From NCBI GenBank assembly GCA_964641395.1, contig CAZXKQ010000018.1, positions 1 through 39,501 of the forward strand: 39,501 nt of DNA, given 5' to 3'. The DNA is from CANQBR01 sp964641395 (lineage in GTDB: Bacteria > Bacillota > Negativicutes > Acidaminococcales > Acidaminococcaceae). Below, piece after piece: positions 33,908 through 39,501 of the stretch. A program made the translations under genes and the position numbers. The notes under the pieces are model-generated. The model was not told the DNA's origin, ran no database searches, and saw nothing but the letters and a program-made list of their open reading frames with translations. The first letter of the stretch is position 1; every line of letters starts with the position of its first letter.

Positions 33908-35113
33908 ATGACGGAAAAATTATACGAGAACGAGTCCCTGCGCCGCACCTGTAGGGCCGTAGTGCTGGCCTGCCAGCCCCAGGGGCAGGACTACTTGATA
34001 GAGCTGGACAGGACGGTGCTCTTCCCGGAGGGAGGGGGCCAGCTCAGCGACAAGGGGAAGATAGGCCCGGCCTGCTGCAGCTACGTCTTCGAGCGGGGCC
34101 AGCAGATCTTCCACCAGTGCGACCGGCCCCTGGCCCCAGGGCAGGAGGTGGAGGTGGTGGTGGACTGGCCGGTGCGGCTGGACAGGATGCAGCAGCACCT
34201 GGGGGAGCACCTGCTGAGCTACGCCTGCTTCAAGCTCTTCCAGGCCAATAATATCGGCTTCCACATGAACGAAGACTTCGTCACCATCGACCTGGACAAG
34301 AACCTGACCAGGGAGCAGCTCCTCCAGGCGGAGCTCTTCACCAACGAAATCATCTGGGAGAACAGGCCGGTCACCGTCAGCTACATCGACAGCAGCCAGG
34401 CCGCCCAGTACAAGGACAGGATGCGGAAGTTCAACAGCAAGCTCAGCGGCACCCTCCGCATCGTAGCGGTGGAGGGGGCGGACATGTGCACCTGCTGCGG
34501 CCTCCACCCGCCCTTCACCGGCATGCTGGGCAGCGTCAAGGTGGTCCGCTCCGAAAAGCACAAGGAGGGCTGCCGGGTAGAGTTCCTCTGCGGCAAGCGG
34601 GCCCTGCTGGACGCCGATGCCAAGAACGCCCACCTGGCTGCCGCAGCCCAGGAGCTGGCCTGCAAGCCGGAGCAGGTGCCGGAGCGGCTGGCCAAGCTGA
34701 AGAGGGACCTGGCCGTCCTCCACGAGGAGAGCAAGGCGGCAGCAGGCCTCTTCTTGGACCTGAAGCTGGCCGCCGCCCTAGAGAAGGCCGTAACCAAGGC
34801 GGACGGCAGCCGCCTGCTGACCCTCCTCCTAGAGCAGGGGGACGGGAAGGAGGCCAAGCTCCTGCTGCCTAAGCTGGACATCCTGCCTGACACTGTCAGC
34901 CTGGTGGTGGTGGCAGCAGGGGAGCGGCTCAACTACATGGTGGTGCGGGGCAGTGGCAGCCAGGCCGACTGCCGGGCCTATATCAAGGCGGTCAACGCGG
35001 CCCTAGGCGGCCGGGGAGGGGGCAAGGCGGACTGCGCCCAGGGAGGCGCCCCCTACCAGCCGGACTGGCAGGCCAAGGTGGCGGCCTGCAAGACCGCCCT
35101 GCTGGCCCTTTAG
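33908..35113 (+). CDS. AlaX-type alanyl-tRNA editing protein with DHHA1 domain
   Basis: Free-standing hydrolase that clears mis-charged tRNA-Ala (Ser- or Gly-). About 401 residues, the long AlaX form. The N-terminal beta-barrel has VLFPEGGGQLSDKG; the zinc site HLGEH (HxxxH, about 97-101) pairs with CTCCGLH (CxxxH, about 195-201). The C-terminal DHHA1-like domain (about 240-400) includes a coiled-coil region (VPERLAKLKRDLAVLHEES) and the GGRGGGKADCAQGG motif. ATG 33908 fits the GAGGGG ribosome site better than the GTG at 33899. The next gene is convergent beyond a terminator. Confidence 0.93.
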   Translation: MTEKLYENESLRRTCRAVVLACQPQGQDYLIELDRTVLFPEGGGQLSDKGKIGPACCSYVFERGQQIFHQCDRPLAPGQEVEVVVDWPVRLDRMQQHLGEHLLSYACFKLFQANNIGFHMNEDFVTIDLDKNLTREQLLQAELFTNEIIWENRPVTVSYIDSSQAAQYKDRMRKFNSKLSGTLRIVAVEGADMCTCCGLHPPFTGMLGSVKVVRSEKHKEGCRVEFLCGKRALLDADAKNAHLAAAAQELACKPEQVPERLAKLKRDLAVLHEESKAAAGLFLDLKLAAALEKAVTKADGSRLLTLLLEQGDGKEAKLLLPKLDILPDTVSLVVVAAGERLNYMVVRGSGSQADCRAYIKAVNAALGGRGGGKADCAQGGAPYQPDWQAKVAACKTALLAL

Positions 35114-35139
35114 CCTCCTCCCCCCTAGGGAAAATAAGC

Positions 35140-35176
35140 GCTGCCCCAGTTGCGGCTGGGGCAGCGTCGCTTTTTT
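35140..35176 (+). terminator. Intrinsic terminator after the AlaX-type gene
   Basis: GCTGCCCCAG (35140-35149) pairs perfectly with CTGGGGCAGC (35156-35165), followed after GTCGC by six T. It lies between two convergent genes. Confidence 0.9.
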
Positions 35177-35190
35177 CGGGGTAAACCGGC

Positions 35191-36231
35191 CTACAGGGCC
35201 TGGATGGCGGCAATGAGCCTGTCCACCTGGGCAGGGTCGGTGGCCCAGCTGGTGCAGAAGCGGACGTTCAGCAGCCCCCCAGGCAGGTACTCCGTCAGGC
35301 CCAGCTCAAAGTCTTGGCTGAGGGCGGCGTACTGGGCGGGGGTGAGGATGGCGAACTGCTGGTTGGTAGGGGAGTCGGTGACGAAGGCTATGCCCTTGGC
35401 GGCCAGGGCCTCCTTGAGCCGCAGGGCCTGGAGGGTGCCGTAGCGGCAGATCTTCCAGTAGAGACCGTCCTTGAAGAGGGCGGCGAACTGCACCCCTAGG
35501 AACCTGCCCTTGGAGAGGATGGCCCCGTTCTGCTTGGCTATAGTACGAAAGTCCGGCTTAAGGCCCGGGTGGAGGATGACCACCGCCTCCCCGCAGAGGA
35601 GGCCGCACTTGGTGCCGCCGGCGTAGAACACGTCGCAGTTGGCGGCTAGGTCCGCCGGGCTCATGTCGCTGGCAGGGGCGGCCAGGCCGTAGCCTAGGCG
35701 GGCGCCGTCCACGAAGAGGTAGAGGCCGTAGCGGCGGCAGACCTGGTAGAGGGCGGCCAGCTCCTGCCTGCTGTAGAGGCTGCCTATTTCCGTAGGCTGG
35801 GAGATGTAGACCATCTTAGGCTGGCACCAGTGCTCGTTGTAGGGGTCGGCGGCGTACTGCCGGTAGGCCGCCTCCACCTGGGAGGCGTAGAGTTTGCCGT
35901 CCTGGGTGGGCAGGGTCAGCACCCGGTGGCCCTGGTGCTCCAGGGCGCCGGCCTCGTGGTTGTTAGGGTGGCCGCTGGCGGCTACGTAGACCCCCTGGTG
36001 GGGCCTGAGGGCGGCGCAGACGATGGTGAGATTGGCCTGGGTGCCGCCGGTGAGGAAGTGGACGTCAGCCTGGGGGCAGGCAAAGACCTCCTTCACCAGG
36101 GCCCTGGCCTCCTCGCAGTAGGCGTCCAGGCCGTAGCCGCCGCACTGGACCATGTTAGTGGCCGCCAGGGCCTCCAGTACCTGGGGATGGCAGCCTTCCG
36201 TGTAATCGCTGTTGAAACAATACTTAGCCAT
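35191..36231 (-). CDS. Low-specificity threonine aldolase-like PLP enzyme
   Basis: 346 residues, beta-eliminating lyase / threonine aldolase family, cleaving threonine to glycine and acetaldehyde. FNSDYTEGCHP at the N-terminus, FLTGGTQANLTIV for the PLP phosphate, the PLP-ring Asp in LFVDGARLGYGL, and the PLP lysine in YAGGTKCGLLCGE (about 200). The late segment GLLNVRFCTSWATDP fits. Some family members act on other beta-hydroxy amino acids. AAGGCGGAG precedes the ATG. It follows the DedA gene by 16 bp. Confidence 0.9.
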   Translation of the reverse strand: MAKYCFNSDYTEGCHPQVLEALAATNMVQCGGYGLDAYCEEARALVKEVFACPQADVHFLTGGTQANLTIVCAALRPHQGVYVAASGHPNNHEAGALEHQGHRVLTLPTQDGKLYASQVEAAYRQYAADPYNEHWCQPKMVYISQPTEIGSLYSRQELAALYQVCRRYGLYLFVDGARLGYGLAAPASDMSPADLAANCDVFYAGGTKCGLLCGEAVVILHPGLKPDFRTIAKQNGAILSKGRFLGVQFAALFKDGLYWKICRYGTLQALRLKEALAAKGIAFVTDSPTNQQFAILTPAQYAALSQDFELGLTEYLPGGLLNVRFCTSWATDPAQVDRLIAAIQAL

Positions 36232-36247
36232 AGCGCTCCGCCTTTCT

Positions 36248-36898
36248 TTAGGCCTTGCCTAGGAGGCGCTTGCCCAGTACCTCGTAGAGCACAGGCAGCA
36301 GGGAGATGATGACGATGCCCAGGGTGACGAAGGTGAAGTTTTGCTTGATCACCGGGATGTTGCCGAAGAAGTAACCGCCGCCTACGAAGAGGCCTACCCA
36401 GGCGATGGCCCCTACTACGTTGTAGTGGGCGAAGGTCAGGTAGTGCATCTTGCCGATGCCGGCTACGAAGGGGGCGAAGGTGCGGACGATGGGGACGAAG
36501 CGGGCCAGGAAGATGGCCTTGTGGCCGTGGCGGGCGTAAAAGTCGGAGGCCTTCTGCACGTGCTCAGGCTTGATCAGCCTGTTGTGGGAGGCCAGCAGCT
36601 GCTCCCCCAGCCGCTCCCCGATAAAGTAGTTGCTGGCGTCCCCCAGCACCGCCGCCACTAGGAAGAGGCCGGTGACCAGGGTGATGGAGAGGCTGGCCGG
36701 GCTGGCGGCGGCCAGGGCGCCGCAGGCGAAGAGGAGGGAGTCCCCCGGCAGGAAGGGGGTGACCACCAAGCCGGTTTCGCAGAACACCACTAGGAAGAGG
36801 ATGGCGTAGATAAAGGAGCCGTAGGCGGCCATGATCTCCGGCAGATGCCGGTCTAAGTGGAGGATGAGATCGATAAAGCTAGCGATGACGCTTTCCAT
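36248..36898 (-). CDS. DedA/SNARE-associated family membrane protein
   Basis: 216 residues, about five membrane segments. The DedA signature is clear: FCETGLVVTPFLPGDSLLFACGALAA (about 40-65), GDASNYFIGERLG, and FLARFVPIVRTFAPFVAG (about 124-141) with its conserved Arg residues. DedA proteins act in undecaprenyl-phosphate or phospholipid flipping and proton-dependent envelope homeostasis. GAGAGG lies before the ATG. Probably co-transcribed with the threonine aldolase gene downstream. Confidence 0.94.
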   Translation of the reverse strand: MESVIASFIDLILHLDRHLPEIMAAYGSFIYAILFLVVFCETGLVVTPFLPGDSLLFACGALAAASPASLSITLVTGLFLVAAVLGDASNYFIGERLGEQLLASHNRLIKPEHVQKASDFYARHGHKAIFLARFVPIVRTFAPFVAGIGKMHYLTFAHYNVVGAIAWVGLFVGGGYFFGNIPVIKQNFTFVTLGIVIISLLPVLYEVLGKRLLGKA

Positions 36899-36932
36899 GC
36901 AGGAACCTCTCTTTCTCGCAACAGATAGGTTA

Positions 36933-36962
36933 ATTTTACCACAAACCCTGTGCCCTTGTCAC
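36933..36962 (-). promoter_or_regulatory. Promoter of dedA-threonine aldolase
   Basis: Minus strand GTGACA (36962-36957), 18-nt spacer, TAAAAT (36938-36933) preceded by TGG. Its -35 lies 7 nt from the divergent map -10. Confidence 0.7.
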
Positions 36963-36969
36963 GCAACTG

Positions 36970-36978
36970 TGCTATAAT
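36970..36978 (+). promoter_or_regulatory. Extended -10 promoter of map
   Basis: TGCTATAAT, an exact TGnTATAAT. Start near 36985, leaving a leader of about 113 nt. Overlaps the divergent dedA promoter region. Confidence 0.75.
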
Positions 36979-36985
36979 AAGTGGA

Positions 36986-37084
36986 GGCCGCCGCCCCTAT
37001 TTTTAGCGGTTCTGCAGAAGGAACCGGAGCAGGGCCCTTGCCTGGACGCCCTGGCGGGCAGGAGGGCAGGCAGTTGGGCGGCGG
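36986..37084 (+). ncRNA. Folded 5' leader of map, possible cis-regulatory RNA
   Basis: A closing stem joins CCGCCGCCC (36988-36996) to GGGCGGCGG (37076-37084), 9 perfect base pairs. Inside it, CGGTTC/GAACCG (37007-37012 and 37021-37026) with an 8-nt loop makes one arm. GCCTG/CAGGC (37040-37044 and 37067-37071), with an inner GCCC/GGGC (37048-37051 and 37056-37059), makes another. Together they form a three-way-junction-like fold right between the transcription start and the AAGGAG ribosome site (37086-37091). I do not recognise the class. Confidence 0.45.
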
Positions 37085-37097
37085 AAAGGAGTACTAG

Positions 37098-37955
37098 ATG
37101 GAAGACCTGTGTTGGTGCGGCAGCGGCAAGGCCTATGCCGACTGCCACCAAAGGATAGAGGAGAGGATGGCCGCCGCCAAGGCCAGGGGCCAGCTGGTGC
37201 CTGACCGCTCCCTGCTGAAGACCCCGGCCCAGCTGGCGGGGATCAGGGAGGCCTGCCAGATCAACACCAGGGTGCTGGACGAGGTGGCTAAACACATCAG
37301 GGCGGGCATCACCACGGAGGAGATCGACCGCATCGTCTACGACTTCACCCTCAGCTGCGGGGCCACTCCGGCGCCGCTGGGCTTTTTCGGCTACCCTAAG
37401 AGCGTCTGCACCTCGGTGAACGACCAGGTCTGCCACGGCATACCCGATCCCCGCACGGTGCTGAAGAGCGGCGACATCGTCAATGTAGACGTATCCACCA
37501 TATACAAGGGCTACTACGGGGACGCCTCCCGCATGTTCCTCATCGGCAAGGTGGACAGGCGGGCCCAGGACCTGGTGGCCGTCACCAAGGCGTGTATGGA
37601 GCGGGGCATCGCCGCCGCCCAGGCCTGGGGCTACCTAGGGGACATCGGCGCGGCGGTGGCCGGCCTGGCCCGTAAGCACGGGTACAGCGTAGTGGAGGAG
37701 TACGGCGGCCACGGGGTGGGCAATGAGTTCCACGAGGATCCCTTCGTCTGCCACGTAGGCCGGCGGAAGACCGGCATGTTGCTGGTGCCGGGGATGGTCT
37801 TCACCGTGGAGCCGATGATCAACATGGGCCGCAAGGACATCTACGTGGATTCTAGCAACGACTGGACGGTCTACACTGCGGACGGCAGCCTCAGCGCCCA
37901 GTGGGAGCACACCATCCTGATTACGGAGGACGGACCGGAAGTTTTGACTTATTAG
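37098..37955 (+). CDS. map: Methionine aminopeptidase with N-terminal SEC-C motif
   Basis: Removes the initiator methionine. 285 residues: a short zinc-binding SEC-C motif (CWCGSGKAYADCH, about 5-17) precedes the pita-bread domain. Metal ligands are visible: Asp in VNVDVST and GDASR, His in YGGHGVGNEFHEDP, Glu in FTVEPMI and WEHTI. A substrate His lies in CHGIPDP. AAGGAG lies 6 nt before the ATG. The SEC-C extension, seen in part of the family, may help ribosome binding. The alr promoter overlaps its 3' end. Confidence 0.96.
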   Translation: MEDLCWCGSGKAYADCHQRIEERMAAAKARGQLVPDRSLLKTPAQLAGIREACQINTRVLDEVAKHIRAGITTEEIDRIVYDFTLSCGATPAPLGFFGYPKSVCTSVNDQVCHGIPDPRTVLKSGDIVNVDVSTIYKGYYGDASRMFLIGKVDRRAQDLVAVTKACMERGIAAAQAWGYLGDIGAAVAGLARKHGYSVVEEYGGHGVGNEFHEDPFVCHVGRRKTGMLLVPGMVFTVEPMINMGRKDIYVDSSNDWTVYTADGSLSAQWEHTILITEDGPEVLTY

Positions 37956-37972
37956 GCCTTTTTGTGTATACT
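37944..37972 (+). promoter_or_regulatory. alr promoter, overlapping the end of map
   Basis: TTGACT (37944-37949), 17-nt spacer, TATACT (37967-37972). The predicted start near 37979 lies after the TTG at 37962, so alr must begin further on. Confidence 0.8.
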
Positions 37973-38006
37973 GGAAGCAGGAATAGGCCGAGGCGGCTTT
38001 TATGAG

Positions 38007-39134
38007 GTGGTCAGCTTGCACATTCAGCGGGGGGCTTGGGCAGAAATAAATCTCGACGCAGTGGCTCACAACGTGCAGCTGGCCAAGGCCCAGCTGCGGC
38101 CCAGCACCAAGCTCTGCGCCGTGGTGAAGGCGGACGCCTACGGCCACGGGGCGGTGCGCATCGCCCTGGAGGCAGTCCGCAACGGGGCTGACTTTTTGGC
38201 GGTGGCCCTCCTCCAAGAGGCGGTGGCCCTGCGGGATGCGGGCCTGGACACCCCCATCCTGGTGCTAGGGGCCCTGCAGCCGGAGGTGGCAGACCTGGCA
38301 GTGCGCTACGACGTAAGCCATGCGGTCTTCGATGCGGAAAGGCTCTACGCCCTGAACGAGGCGGCCCTCAAGCAGCGGACCAGGGCCAAGGTGCACCTCA
38401 AGATAGACACAGGCATGCACCGCATCGGGGTGCATGTGGCCGAGGCCGGCTCCTTCGCCCGCCTGGCCGCCTCCCTGCCCGGCATCTACATCGAGGGGGT
38501 CTTCTCCCACTTCGCCACCGCGGATGCCGCCGACAAGGGCTTTGCCGCCCTCCAGTTCGCCCGCTTCAAGGAGGCCCTGGCCCTGATAGAGGCAGAGGGG
38601 GTGGCCGTGCCCATCCGCCACATCGCCAACAGCGCCGCCTTGACGGAACTCCAGGAGTACCAGCTGGACATGGTGCGCCAGGGAATAACCCTCTACGGCC
38701 TCCACCCTGCCCACATGATAGACTGCTACAAGGCCTTCGAGCCGGTGATGCGGGTAAAGTCCAAGGTCTCCTTCGTGAAGAGCCTGCCGGCCGGGGAGGG
38801 GATAGGCTACGGCCGCAGCTACATCCTGCAACGGCCCAGCCGTATAGCCACCGTGCCTATGGGTTACGCCGACGGCATCAGCCGCCGCCTCTCCAACAAG
38901 GGCTACATGCTCATCGAAGGGGAGCGGGCCCCCATCGTAGGCCGGGTGTGCATGGACCAGGTGATGCTGGACGTCACTGACATCCCCGGCGTAGCGGTGG
39001 GCCAAGAGGTGCTGGTCTTCGGCGGCAGCGAGCTGCCCTTGGAGCTGGTGGCCCAGTGGGCGGACACCATCTGCTACGAGGTGGCCTGCTCCGTCAGCCC
39101 CAGGGTGCCCAGGGAGTACGTGCGGGGGAATTGA
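38007..39134 (+). CDS. alr: Alanine racemase
   Basis: PLP enzyme making D-alanine for peptidoglycan. The PLP lysine is in CAVVKADAYGHGA (about 35-47); the catalytic Tyr is in the GIGYGRSY region, with MGYADG and VGRVCMDQVMLDVTD further on. Two starts fit: GTG 38007 behind GAGGCGG, and TTG 38016 behind GAGGTGG. I list the GTG; the difference is three residues. About 375 residues, family length. Followed by a terminator at 39188. Confidence 0.95.
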   Translation: MVSLHIQRGAWAEINLDAVAHNVQLAKAQLRPSTKLCAVVKADAYGHGAVRIALEAVRNGADFLAVALLQEAVALRDAGLDTPILVLGALQPEVADLAVRYDVSHAVFDAERLYALNEAALKQRTRAKVHLKIDTGMHRIGVHVAEAGSFARLAASLPGIYIEGVFSHFATADAADKGFAALQFARFKEALALIEAEGVAVPIRHIANSAALTELQEYQLDMVRQGITLYGLHPAHMIDCYKAFEPVMRVKSKVSFVKSLPAGEGIGYGRSYILQRPSRIATVPMGYADGISRRLSNKGYMLIEGERAPIVGRVCMDQVMLDVTDIPGVAVGQEVLVFGGSELPLELVAQWADTICYEVACSVSPRVPREYVRGN

Positions 39135-39187
39135 GTAGTGGCTGTGGGCCGGCCCAGCTTCAGGGGCAAAAAGCCTTAAAAGCAAAA

Positions 39188-39227
39188 CCGGAGAGTTGCC
39201 TGCCCGGCAGCCCTCCGGCTTCTTTTT
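39188..39227. terminator. Bidirectional terminator after alr
   Basis: CCGGAG (39188-39193) pairs with CTCCGG (39213-39218) around an inner TGCC/GGCA hairpin. CTTCTTTTT follows on the plus strand. On the minus strand the stem is followed by TTTTGCTTTT, so it can also end the minus-strand frame stopping at 39241. Confidence 0.8.
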
Positions 39228-39240
39228 ATCTCTCTTTTCC

Positions 39241-39393
39241 TCACCGCTCCAGCGCCACCTGGCAGCTCTTCCTGTAGCAGCCGATGCCGTACTTCAGGAT
39301 GTTCTTCACCCTGGTGTACTTGAAGGCGTCCCTGTACTGGCGGGCTTCGATCTGCTCCAAGGCGGCCCAGCAGGCGCCTGTATAGTGGCACAG
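39241..39393 (-). CDS. Short cysteine-rich minus-strand frame, start unknown (gene remnant or small protein)
   Basis: Reading leftward, 49 residues starting CHYTGACWAALEQIE and ending in CYRKSCQVALER stop with TGA at 39243-39241, just before a minus-strand terminator. Third positions are strongly G/C, as in real genes here. Four Cys and a basic C-terminus (YTRVKNILKYGIGCYRKSC) look non-random. The frame is open to the window edge but has no ATG, GTG or TTG; the nearest alternative is CTG at 39393. So it may be a small gene with an odd start, a frameshifted gene, or a truncated remnant. No family recognised. It may continue beyond the window. Confidence 0.45.
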   Translation of the reverse strand: MCHYTGACWAALEQIEARQYRDAFKYTRVKNILKYGIGCYRKSCQVALER

Positions 39394-39462
39394 GCCTGCC
39401 CGGCTTCCAGGAGGCAGGGGGAATTTTGTCGGTGAATATGCGGAGCGGTGGTAAAAACAGGG

Positions 39463-39489
39463 CGGGGGGAGTTTCCTCCCGTCTCTTTC
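39463..39489 (+). terminator. Terminator-like hairpin near the right edge
   Basis: CGGGGGGA (39463-39470) pairs with TCCTCCCG (39474-39481), with one G-U pair and a 3-nt loop, then TCTCTTTCT. No gene is obvious before it on the plus strand. Confidence 0.35.
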
Positions 39490-39492
39490 TTG

Positions 39493-39501
39493 TGGTATAA
39501 T
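39493..39501 (+). promoter_or_regulatory. Extended -10 promoter pointing out of the window
   Basis: TGGTATAAT, an exact TGnTATAAT at the last bases; its gene lies beyond the window. Confidence 0.5.

Noticed and set aside
37962..38006. Alanine racemase beginning at TTG 37962
   Set aside because: That codon lies upstream of the predicted transcription start (about 37979) and has no ribosome site.
39176..39391. 71-codon minus-strand frame starting GTG 39391
   Set aside because: Different frame from the cysteine-rich one. Composition is shadow-like (Arg, Gly, Leu) and it runs through the terminator stem.

Overview
The window is a gene-dense, GC-rich (about 63-65 % by eye) chromosomal segment, almost certainly from a Bacillota (Firmicutes) lineage and more like Clostridia or Negativicutes than Bacilli. 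The reasons are the tig-clpP-clpX-lon-engB string, a DUF512/PDZ radical SAM gene followed by der and plsY, an HTH-ACT (UPF0735) gene followed by hom and thrB, a walJ-htrA-rlmH tail, DUF951, AGGAGG-type ribosome sites and near-consensus sigma-A promoters. A flavodiiron (FprA-type) protein and a radical SAM protein fit an anaerobe. I see no phage, IS element, CRISPR array, rRNA or obviously foreign island. The only tRNA is tRNA-Pro(GGG).

Layout. 1-5488: proteostasis run (3' part of tig, clpP, clpX, lon, engB), followed by an AbrB-family membrane protein (5511-6554) and a bidirectional terminator. 6698-7567: a LysR regulator on the minus strand with an LTTR-type box over its own promoter. 7568-7901: a 334-nt gene-free stretch with two extended -10 promoters and a possible small RNA. 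7902-11718: DUF512 protein, cobalamin adenosyltransferase, der, plsY. 11892-14681: HTH-ACT regulator, hom, thrB. 14759-14835: tRNA-Pro with its own promoter and terminator. 14917-17879: zinc-ribbon protein of unknown role, prfC, tagA-type glycosyltransferase. 17942-20570: psd, pssA and a membrane GT2. 20640-21797: flavodiiron protein (minus). 22036-23529: thrC, apart from hom-thrB. 23530-23838: a 309-nt non-coding stretch ending in the livK promoter and a structured leader.

23839-29314: branched-chain amino-acid ABC transporter livK, an intercistronic hairpin, livHMGF, then a CBS-CBS-ACT protein and DUF951. 29457-29816: a small protein resembling DnaA domain I. 29964-33823 (minus): gph-type phosphatase, DUF1638 protein, walJ, htrA-type lipoprotein protease, rlmH. 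33908-35113: AlaX-type editing protein. 35191-36898 (minus): DedA protein and threonine aldolase. 37098-39134: methionine aminopeptidase behind a folded 5' leader, then alanine racemase. 39135-39501: a bidirectional terminator, a short cysteine-rich minus-strand reading frame with no normal start, and a promoter pointing out of the window.

Functionally most of this is housekeeping: protein quality control, ribosome assembly and release (engB, der, prfC, rlmH), phospholipid synthesis (plsY, psd, pssA), threonine synthesis and breakdown, branched-chain amino-acid uptake and cell-wall D-alanine supply. The least explained parts are the leader of map, the transcript-like stretch after lysR, the small ORF/terminator element after the AbrB gene, the DnaA-domain-I-like protein, the zinc-ribbon protein, DUF1638 and the cysteine-rich fragment at the right edge. 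No clearly new multi-gene system is evident.
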